Shown: one piece after another, positions 9,401 to 15,068 of the stretch | Position numbering within the stretch: the stretch's first letter is position 1 | Layout of the letters: each line of letters starts with the position of its first letter | Assembly: GCA_020848735.1 (NCBI GenBank) | Contig: JADLHO010000053.1 | Coordinates: 1-49,661 of the forward strand | Direction of reading: 5' to 3' | From: Planctomycetota bacterium | Lineage (GTDB): Bacteria > Planctomycetota > UBA1135 > UBA2386 | DNA length: 49,661 nt | Notes under the pieces: model-generated | Told to the model about the DNA's origin: nothing | The model's input: only the letters and a program-made list of their open reading frames with translations | Databases searched by the model: none | Program-made: the position numbers and the translations under genes

Positions 9401-9781
9401 CTCGGCCTCTTCGACTACGGCGATCCGAGCATGCCCAACGACGCGCGCTCGCGCACCGCGGTCGCGACGCAGGCGCTCTGGCTGATGAACAGCCCCGTCG
9501 TCGGCGACACGGCGCTCGCGTTCGCGCGACGCCTGCTGCGCGAGGAGCCGCTCGACGCCCGCGCCCGCCTCGACCGCGCGCATCGCCTCGCGCTGGCGCG
9601 CCCCGCGACCGAGGCCGAGATCGATCGCGCCGCCGCCTGGCTGGTGCGCGTCGAGGCCGCGGCGGCGGCGACGAACGCCGCGAGCAGCGGCGGCGACGGC
9701 GCGGCGTCGCCGCAGGAGCGCGCGCTCGCGCTCGTCTGCCAGGCCCTGCTGTGCTGCAACGAGTTCCTCTGCATCGAGTGA
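6428..9781 (+). CDS. Exported PSCyt1 / DUF1549 / DUF1553 planctomycete protein with a CBM-like insertion
   Basis: This 1117-residue exported protein has a signal peptide at about 1-25. A PSCyt1 haem site CERCH is at 54-58. DUF1549 spans about 175-390 and contains a second CxxCH (CARCH, 363-367). A beta-rich region follows at about 464-590 (WFEAEDMARG to HVLRLERDGS), resembling a CBM6/35-type carbohydrate-binding fold. DUF1553 (PSD1) spans about 805-1060, including NPLTARALVNRVWQ. The molecular function of these domains is not established. Such proteins are abundant in planctomycetes and are suspected to act in exported polymer breakdown or redox chemistry. The DUF1501 gene follows at once and is the usual partner. 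A 14-bp tandem duplication covers the stop codon. Confidence 0.9.
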   Translation: MPVPSSPLSLAVLVAASTLLGSPRSQEDREAKAAAQAELEFFERRVRPLLAEHCERCHGAEQQKSQLRLDSRAGWERGGDRGPALVPGDVEGSRLIHAVRYRDPEFQMPPDGRLPDAAIAVLEDWVRRGAHDPRVAPVAEAATRAAIDFDAARRHWAFAPLPAAVPVPAVAASDWPLTDLDRFVLARLEAAGLAPAADADRRTWLRRVSLDLCGLPPSFEETEDFVRDEGQGAHERVVDRLLASPAYGERQARWWLDLARYADSNGLDENLALGNAWRYRDAVVRAFERDQPYDEFITWQIAGDLVPATGNDELDRDRLALTGFLALGPKMLAEQDKEKLVMDVVDEQIDVLTKAVLGVTVSCARCHDHKFDPVTQRDYYALAGILKSTSTFENLDHVSRWRELDLSTPAERAARESWQAESQRVDGELAQIERDAKARAEDAMREKLAPHLLAGLEAMRRAVWFEAEDMARGNLIVDTTQWGTARTPVLRTGQGGLQHAEWDFTLPRAGRFALQVRFAAKESRPVRLSIDGGSLGERALAETTGDWFLRDQRWHVVAELELAAGAHVLRLERDGSIPHLDRFALTPADGAPWPVDGARDAALVPALVRAAADHLASPAGRDDPVFAALLAFAAIPEEDFAARAADLGAALCADAQRGTRPLAPLARATFATDPPRSLRELAARYATAFALVERSFARQNEGRPEAMRVTALPDPEQEQLRLAVLGEQGLFGTRQPPLEAEWPAALRERVASLRDARAQLDARKPPPLPTAPGVGEGTPADLAVHLRGSHRALAKDPTPRGALQILDHCLPQPVIAAGSGRRELAQWLVDPRNPLTARALVNRVWQTHFGRGLAAQPSNLGVRGEAPTHPELLDALAREFVADGASLKRLHRRIVLSRSYRQSAQGSALAHERDPEGTLLSRFPRRRLEAEAIRDSMLFVAGRLDRTRGGTLLPTNNRDYVTNDQSGNAARYDAPRRTLYLPIIRNALHDMLGLFDYGDPSMPNDARSRTAVATQALWLMNSPVVGDTALAFARRLLREEPLDARARLDRAHRLALARPATEAEIDRAAAWLVRVEAAAAATNAASSGGDGAASPQERALALVCQALLCCNEFLCIE

Positions 9782-9795
9782 TCTGCATCGAGTGA
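9768..9795 (+). repeat. 14-bp perfect tandem duplication over the stop codon
   Basis: TCTGCATCGAGTGA occurs at 9768-9781 and again at 9782-9795. The first copy ends with the stop of the DUF1553 protein. The second copy duplicates the same stop context just before the DUF1501 gene. Confidence 0.9.
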
Positions 9796-9803
9796 GACCA
9801 GCC

Positions 9804-11246
9804 ATGGACGCGCCCCGACCGATCGAGCGGATCTTCGACCGCCGCAGCGTGCTGCGCGCCTCCGCCGCGAGCCTCGCCCTGCTCGGGCTCGGCAGCCGTT
9901 CCCCGGCGCTCGCGCGCGCCGCGGATCGCGTGCTCGAGCAGCTCGCGGCCAGCGGCGACGACCCGCTCGCGCCGCGACCGCCGCACCATCGCCCGCGCGC
10001 GCGCCGGATGATCGTGCTCTTCATGCACGGCGGTCCGTCGCAGGTCGACACCTTCGACTACAAGCCGCTGCTCCAGCGCGACGACGGCAAGCCGCTGCCC
10101 TTCGGCAAGCCGCGCGTGACCTTCGCGGAGACCGGCAACCTGCTCGGCTCGCCCTGGCGCTTCGCGCAGCACGGCGAGTGCGGCGCGCACGTCAGCGAGC
10201 TCTTCCCCCACGTCGCGACCCAGGTCGATCGCCTCTGCTTCGTGAAGTCGATGCACGGCAGCAACGACGCGCACGGCGGGGCCCTGCTGAAGATCCACAC
10301 CGGCTCCGACACCTTCGTGCGGCCGAGCCTCGGGAGCTGGGTCGTCTTCGGTCTCGGCACCGAGAACCGCAGCCTCCCGGGCCACGTCACCATCTGCCCC
10401 ACGCTCGGGCACGGCGGCGTGCAGAACTGGTCGGCGGCCTTCCTGCCGGGCGCGACGCAGGGCGTGCCGATCGGCAACGCGTCGATCCCGAGCAAGCGCG
10501 CGGAGTTCCAGCACCTGCGGCACCCGACGCTCGCGCGCGCCGATCAGGCCGAGTGGCTCGACCTGCTGCGCGGCATGAACGAGGAACACCTCGCGGCCCG
10601 CGAGGAGGACCGCGAGCTGCGCGCGCGCCTCGAGAGCTTCGCGCTCGCCTACCGCATGCAGGACCAGGCACCCGAGACGATGGATCTCGGCGGCGAGAGC
10701 GCCGCCACGCTGCAGCGCTACGGCATCGACGAGCCGCACACCGAGAACTTCGGCCGTCAGTGCCTGATGGCGCGCCGCTTCATCGAGCGCGGCGTGCGCT
10801 TCGTGCAGTGCACGCACTCCTACAAGTGGGACCAGCACGACAACCTGAAGAACGGGCACGAGACCAACGCCCGCGAGGTCGATCGTCCGATCGCGGGTCT
10901 GCTCGGCGACCTCGCCGCGCGCGGCCTGCTCGAGGACACCCTCGTGCTCTGGATCGGCGAGTTCGGCCGCACGCCCGTGGCGCAGGGCAAGGACGGCCGC
11001 GACCACAATCCCCACGGTTGGACGGTCTGGCTCGCCGGCGGCGGCTGCAAGCCCGGCCACAGCCACGGCGCGACCGACGACTACGGCTATTACGCCACCG
11101 TCGACAAGGTGCACGTGCACGACCTGCACGCGACGATCCTCTGGGCGCTCGGACTCGATCACGAGCGCCTCACCTTCCGCTATGCGGGCCGCGACTTCCG
11201 GCTCACGGACGTCGCGGGCAACGTCGTGCACGGCATCCTGAGCTGA
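9804..11246 (+). CDS. DUF1501 exported protein (sulfatase/phosphatase-like fold)
   Basis: This 480-residue protein starts at ATG 9804; a GTG at 9792 in frame is less likely. The N-terminus has a twin-arginine-like export signal (DRRSVLRASAASLALLGLGS). The core matches DUF1501: MIVLFMHGGPSQVDTFDYKP near the start, then WIGEFGRTP and DHNPHGW near the C-terminus. The His/Asp pattern recalls metal sites of the alkaline phosphatase/sulfatase superfamily. It lies directly behind the PSCyt1/DUF1549/DUF1553 gene, the standard planctomycete pairing, so the two probably act together outside the cytoplasm. The reaction is unknown. Confidence 0.9.
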   Translation: MDAPRPIERIFDRRSVLRASAASLALLGLGSRSPALARAADRVLEQLAASGDDPLAPRPPHHRPRARRMIVLFMHGGPSQVDTFDYKPLLQRDDGKPLPFGKPRVTFAETGNLLGSPWRFAQHGECGAHVSELFPHVATQVDRLCFVKSMHGSNDAHGGALLKIHTGSDTFVRPSLGSWVVFGLGTENRSLPGHVTICPTLGHGGVQNWSAAFLPGATQGVPIGNASIPSKRAEFQHLRHPTLARADQAEWLDLLRGMNEEHLAAREEDRELRARLESFALAYRMQDQAPETMDLGGESAATLQRYGIDEPHTENFGRQCLMARRFIERGVRFVQCTHSYKWDQHDNLKNGHETNAREVDRPIAGLLGDLAARGLLEDTLVLWIGEFGRTPVAQGKDGRDHNPHGWTVWLAGGGCKPGHSHGATDDYGYYATVDKVHVHDLHATILWALGLDHERLTFRYAGRDFRLTDVAGNVVHGILS

Positions 11247-11251
11247 GGACA

Positions 11252-11278
11252 CCGGGGCCCGGCCGCGCCGTTCCCCGG
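11252..11278. terminator. possible bidirectional terminator between DUF1501 and peroxiredoxin genes
   Basis: CCGGGG (11252-11257) and CCCCGG (11273-11278) are inverted arms in the short gap between convergent genes. The loop is long and there is no T-run, so support is weak. Confidence 0.25.
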
Positions 11279-11288
11279 CGTTGCTCGC

Positions 11289-11861
11289 TCACTTCGCGGC
11301 CTTGATCCAGTCCGCGATCGATGCGCCGTGCTTCGTGACGTCGACCTTGTCGTCGACGTGGCGCAGGATCCCCGCGCGGTCGATCAGGAAGGTCTTGCGC
11401 TGCGTGAAGCGCCCACCCGGCGGGAGCACCCCGTACTTCGCGGCGACGCTGCCGTCGGGGTCGCTGAGCAGCGGGAAGTTCAGCTCCTGCGCGGCGTGGA
11501 ACGCGGCCTGCGCGCGCACGTCGTCGAGGCTGATGCCGAAGACCTTCACGCCGAGTTCCTCGAAGTTCGTCGCTGCGTCCCGCAGCGAGCAGACCTCCTT
11601 CGTTCAACCCGGAGTGCTGGCCTTGGGATAGAAGGCGAGCACGGTCCAATGTTCGGCCTCGCCGCCGACCGCGACGGCGTTGCCCTCGTGGTCGTTCACG
11701 CGGAAGGCCGGCGCCGGCTTGCCGAGTTCGGGAGCCGCCGGCCGCGCGGTCGCCTGCGGAGCGGACACGGGCTTCGGGTCCTGCGCGCCGGGACCCGCAC
11801 CGATGGAGTGCGCGGCGAACGGCAAGGCAGCCAGACAGAGGGCGAGGAGAGGTCTGCGCAT
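11289..11861 (-). CDS. Exported BCP/AhpC-type peroxiredoxin, selenoprotein (UGA = Sec86)
   Basis: This is a single 190-residue gene read through one in-frame TGA (11604-11606), giving selenocysteine at residue 86. The flanks are textbook peroxiredoxin: AFYPKASTPG, then TGA, then TKEVCSLRD. In ordinary BCP proteins that position is the peroxidatic Cys of TPGCTKEACSLRD. The resolving Cys is kept as C91. Residues 1-25 form a signal peptide, and the rest covers the whole thioredoxin-like fold (VFGISLDD, FPLLSDPDGSVAAKYGV, RKTFLIDRAGILRHV). A 7-bp hairpin 15-33 nt after the TGA fits a bacterial SECIS. The likely role is reduction of peroxides in the periplasm with a faster Sec nucleophile. A simple nonsense pseudogene is less likely, because the frame is intact and the TGA sits exactly on the catalytic codon. 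The sel genes are not in the window. Confidence 0.85.
11570..11588 (-). promoter_or_regulatory. SECIS-like hairpin for selenocysteine insertion
   Basis: On the minus strand TCGCTGC, loop GGGAC, GCAGCGA makes a perfect 7-bp stem with a 5-nt loop. The loop begins 22 nt after the UGA and its first two bases are G. This meets the bacterial SECIS rules as I recall them: loop about 16-37 nt from UGA, and a G in the first two loop positions. Confidence 0.75.
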
Positions 11862-11965
11862 GATGGGGACTCGCGGACGCGAGGCCCGCGATGATGGGCC
11901 GCGGACACACGCCAGGGAAGGGCGCCGGCTTGCTTCGACCTACCGGGCTCCCCACACTCGCGGCC

Positions 11966-13165
11966 ATGCAATCCGAAGGAGGCCTCGTGCGGTCCCTTGC
12001 CCGCATCGCGCTCGCGGGCCTCGTTGCCATCGCGGCCGCGATGTCGATCGCCCCGGCGACGCTGCTCGCCCAGGACACGGTGTTGCGCCGCGACGCGCTC
12101 GATCCCGCGTTCCGCCGCGCCCTCGACAGCCGTCGGCTCCGCGAACTGGGTGCGGCTGCCGGCACACGCGAGCCCAGCGTCGCGGGCAACGACGCGCTCC
12201 GCATCGCGAAGGGTGCCATGCTCATCGCGCGCGACGAACCCACGCCGCCGCAGCGCTTCGCCACGGAGGCGCTCCTGCCGATCCGCTTCGGCGTGGTCGC
12301 CGCGCCGGCCGGTGCCGCGAGCCCGAGCCTCGTGTCCTTCCGCCCGAAGGCGAGTTCGAGCGGCGTCTTCGCGAAGCACGCCGAGGGTTACCGGGCGCAG
12401 CTCGTCGTCAGCCTCGTCGCCGACGACGCGAGCGCCGATCTCGTGCTGCCGCGCAGCGTGACGCTCGCCGTCCTCGTCGAGGGCGGCACGGCGACCCCGC
12501 CCGTGATCGCCTTCGCGCAGCTCGACGAGACGAAGGTCATCGACCTCGCGATCCCCACCGCGCGCGACAAGGTCCTCGTCAAGATCGAGGTCCATCAGTC
12601 CGACGTCGAGGCGGTGGAGCTCGAGTTCGGCACGCAACGCGGCCGCGTGCAGCTCGCCGCCAGCCCCCTCGAGATCCTCGGCTACGGACTCGGCACCGCG
12701 ACGATCCTCGTCGAAGGCGACGAGCTGGTCGGCGCCGGCACCGCGATCGGTCTGCAGACGGACGCGGGTCATCTCGACCCGCTGCGACCCGTGCTCGACG
12801 CCCAACGCGGCGCGACCGCGACGCTGCGTTCGGACGGCGTCGGTCAGGCCAACGTGCGCGCACCGAGCTGGGACAGCGAGGCGGTCGCGGTGCGCTTCGT
12901 CGCCCCGCTCGCGTTCCTGCTCTTCGCCCTGCTCGGCGGAGTCCTCGGCACCGCGCTGCGCATCTTCCGCAAGGCCGCGCGCTCCTGGCCGCGCGCGCTG
13001 CTCGTCGGCACCGGCGCGGGCGTGCTGGGCGCCGTGCTCTGGGCGCTCGGTCTGCGCGTGCTCACGCTCGACTTCGCGCCGGCCACCACGGAGTTCGCCG
13101 CGCTCGGCATCAGCGCGCTCGTCGGGCTCGGGCTCGGCACGTTCTGGCAGCCGAAGACGCGGTGA
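11966..13165 (+). CDS. Exported Ig-like protein with C-terminal membrane helices
   Basis: This 399-residue protein is not a named family. A signal-like segment (about 8-32, ending ATLLAQD) is followed by a beta-rich region. One part (GTAIGLQTDAGHLDP, then ATATLRSDGVGQANVRAPS, about 250-295) looks like an Ig-like domain of the Big_1/invasin type. The last 90 residues contain about three hydrophobic segments with basic loops (PLAFLLFALLGGVLGTALR and onward), so the protein is anchored in the membrane with its beta domains outside. ATG 11966 is chosen because it puts the hydrophobic signal near the N-terminus. It is divergent from the selenoprotein gene and convergent with the next gene after a 13-bp gap. 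Confidence 0.75.
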   Translation: MQSEGGLVRSLARIALAGLVAIAAAMSIAPATLLAQDTVLRRDALDPAFRRALDSRRLRELGAAAGTREPSVAGNDALRIAKGAMLIARDEPTPPQRFATEALLPIRFGVVAAPAGAASPSLVSFRPKASSSGVFAKHAEGYRAQLVVSLVADDASADLVLPRSVTLAVLVEGGTATPPVIAFAQLDETKVIDLAIPTARDKVLVKIEVHQSDVEAVELEFGTQRGRVQLAASPLEILGYGLGTATILVEGDELVGAGTAIGLQTDAGHLDPLRPVLDAQRGATATLRSDGVGQANVRAPSWDSEAVAVRFVAPLAFLLFALLGGVLGTALRIFRKAARSWPRALLVGTGAGVLGAVLWALGLRVLTLDFAPATTEFAALGISALVGLGLGTFWQPKTR

Positions 13166-13178
13166 GGCCGCGCCGATC

Positions 13179-14984
13179 TCAGCCGCGCGCGAGCATCGCG
13201 AGGCAGAGCTGCGCCATCGCGGTGCCGTAGACGCGGCCGAGCTCGTGGCTGTCGACGAAGGCGCCGTCGATCTCGGGGAGGGCCTCGATCTGCGCGCGCT
13301 GCTCCGCGATCCAGCGCGTGCGCTGCGCGCTCGGCGGCAGCTTCACGATCGCCTCGCTGCGCGCGTGCAGGTCGAACCAGAAGAAGAAGCCGCCGTAGCC
13401 GAAGCGGCTCGCGTGGTCGTCGTACTTGCGGACCTTCGCGAGCTCCTCGTGCCAGCGGAACGAGGCCTCGATCGCGCTCGTCATCGCCTCGGGGTTGCCG
13501 TGGCCGCTGCGCAGCAGCGCGAGCTCGGCGAGCGGCATGCGCCCCGCACCGCCCTCGACCTGGGCACGGGCCTCGCCGCGCTCGCTGTAGCCGTAGCTGA
13601 TGGCGCCCTCCTTCGTGCGGCAGCGCAGGAGCGCCAGCACGCCGCGGTCGAAGACCTCGGCGGGTGCTTCGACGCCGGAATCCTTCGCCTCGTGCAGGGC
13701 GACCAGACACGCGCCGATCACGAAGGGGTTCGCGTACTCGTGGAACCAGGCCCCGCTCTCCGGCTGCATCGCCACGAGGTCGCGGACCGCGCGGCGGAGC
13801 AGCGGCTCGATGCGATCCCGGTCGGACGGTCGCAGCGCGAGCCAGCGCGACGCGAGGCGCGCCCGGTAGAGGTGCGCCCAGATCTGCTCGTCCTGGTCGT
13901 CCCGCGCGAGGTGCGCGTCGTCGGCGACGTAGGCGAGGGCACGCTCGAGCAGGCGTTCGGCGCGTTCTGCGTCCGGGCCCTCGAGCTTCTCCGCGATCTC
14001 GAGTAGCGCCTGAGCCGCGAGCGCCGTGATCGCGGTCCACACGTTGGGCAGGCTGTCCGTGCCGCCGAAGTCGTAGCGGCTGTCGACGAAGCCGCCGTCG
14101 CTGCGCTGCATCGACTCGAAGTACGCGAGCGCCGCGCGGCGCAGTCCCTGCTCATCGAAGGCGCGGAGCGGCGCGAGCGTGCCGCGCGGGCCGCGCACGC
14201 CGGCGACGCCCGGCGCGAGGGGGTGCCAGGGCACCTCGAGGCCGTTCACGATGGGGCCATGCCCTTCGAGCTCGGCCGCGGCCTTCCAGGCCCAGGGATC
14301 GTCGGCGTGTTCGTCGAGCAGCACCTGCCAGGTCGCGCGCGCGCGCGCCTCGTCGTGGTTCCAGAAGGCCAGCGCCCCCGCCGCGAACACGGTCTCGGCG
14401 CGCGGTCCCTCGAGGCGGGCCGTGCGGTCGGCACCGCAGGCCGCGGCGAGACGCGCCGTATCGGCGCGTGCGGCGGCGAGCACGGGGTCGTCCGCCGGCA
14501 GGACCTCGGCGAAGCGGTCGAGGAACCAGTGCGGGGAGAGCGTGGTGATCTCGTCGAGGCGGAGCAGCGCCTTGCCCTCGGCATCGAGCACGAGGAAGCC
14601 CGGCTCGACGAAGGCGATGCGCTCGAAGCCGTACTGCCGCGCGAGATCGCGCGGCGGGACCTGCTTCGTGGCGACGAAGCGCTCGCCCAGCACGCGGAGC
14701 ACCGGCGGCCAGGAGAAGGGACCCGCGCGCAGGTAGAGGTCGAGCTCGCTCTTGCGGTCCATCGGCGAGCCGCGGAGGGTGGGCACGTACCAGAAGACCA
14801 GGCGCTGCTGGGCCTTGGCCGCGGCGAGCGCGTCGCCGAGCGTCGCCTGCCACGCGACGGCCTCGCCGCAGCGCGCGGCCAGCGCGGAAGGCGCCGCGCG
14901 GTCCTTCGCCGTCGAGTTCTGCGCGGGTGCGACCGCGCACAGGCACGCGAGCAGGGCGAGGAGCGGCGCCGTTCGTCTCGTCAT
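13179..14984 (-). CDS. Exported protein with a thioredoxin-like N-domain and alpha/alpha-toroid C-domain
   Basis: This 601-residue protein has a clear signal peptide (MTRRTAPLLALLACLCAVAPAQ). Residues about 45-180 look like a thioredoxin-fold domain of the DUF255/thioredoxin_7 sort (AKAQQRLVFWYVPT, then PGFLVLDAEGKALLRLD). The CxxC site is absent, so a disulfide reductase role is unlikely. From about residue 290 the protein has repeated helices with the Q-x-x-x-G-x-W/F pattern of terpenoid-cyclase/prenyltransferase toroids (MQRSDGGFVD, MQPESGAWFHEY). No DxDD or other cyclase motif is seen, so it is probably a structural or glycan-binding toroid. A TATGGT box lies 6 nt before the ATG. It is divergent from the S46 peptidase. 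Confidence 0.75.
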   Translation of the reverse strand: MTRRTAPLLALLACLCAVAPAQNSTAKDRAAPSALAARCGEAVAWQATLGDALAAAKAQQRLVFWYVPTLRGSPMDRKSELDLYLRAGPFSWPPVLRVLGERFVATKQVPPRDLARQYGFERIAFVEPGFLVLDAEGKALLRLDEITTLSPHWFLDRFAEVLPADDPVLAAARADTARLAAACGADRTARLEGPRAETVFAAGALAFWNHDEARARATWQVLLDEHADDPWAWKAAAELEGHGPIVNGLEVPWHPLAPGVAGVRGPRGTLAPLRAFDEQGLRRAALAYFESMQRSDGGFVDSRYDFGGTDSLPNVWTAITALAAQALLEIAEKLEGPDAERAERLLERALAYVADDAHLARDDQDEQIWAHLYRARLASRWLALRPSDRDRIEPLLRRAVRDLVAMQPESGAWFHEYANPFVIGACLVALHEAKDSGVEAPAEVFDRGVLALLRCRTKEGAISYGYSERGEARAQVEGGAGRMPLAELALLRSGHGNPEAMTSAIEASFRWHEELAKVRKYDDHASRFGYGGFFFWFDLHARSEAIVKLPPSAQRTRWIAEQRAQIEALPEIDGAFVDSHELGRVYGTAMAQLCLAMLARG

Positions 14985-14990
14985 CGCCGC

Positions 14991-14996
14991 ACCATA
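14991..14996 (-). promoter_or_regulatory. -10-like TATGGT box 6 nt before ATG of the toroid protein gene
   Basis: On the minus strand TATGGT, six bases (GCGGCG), then ATG. The spacing is the same as at coaD and the upp-like gene. Confidence 0.45.
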
Positions 14997-15016
14997 CCGC
15001 CCGGCCGCGGCCCCGC

Positions 15017-15053
15017 TAACCTGCGCGCCCCTCGCCGATCCGGCCGATCGGCG
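15017..15053 (+). promoter_or_regulatory. -10-like TAACCT and inverted repeat upstream of the S46 peptidase
   Basis: TAACCT (15017-15022) is the likely -10 box. CGCCGATC (15033-15040) and GATCGGCG (15046-15053) are perfect 8-bp inverted arms with a 5-nt spacer, 15 nt before the CTG start. It could be an operator or an mRNA hairpin that affects translation start. Confidence 0.4.
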
Positions 15054-15068
15054 TAGGAACGCCTCGCC

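Noticed and set aside
6356-10051. N-terminal extension of the MATE protein by more than 1200 codons
   Set aside because: The extension is antisense to the PSCyt1 and DUF1501 genes and is not protein-like. The transporter fold begins shortly after ATG 6355.
11289-11861. Peroxiredoxin as a pseudogene or as two separate short genes
   Set aside because: The two parts are in the same frame, together make a complete domain, and the only interruption is TGA at the catalytic codon with a hairpin behind it. Selenocysteine explains it better.
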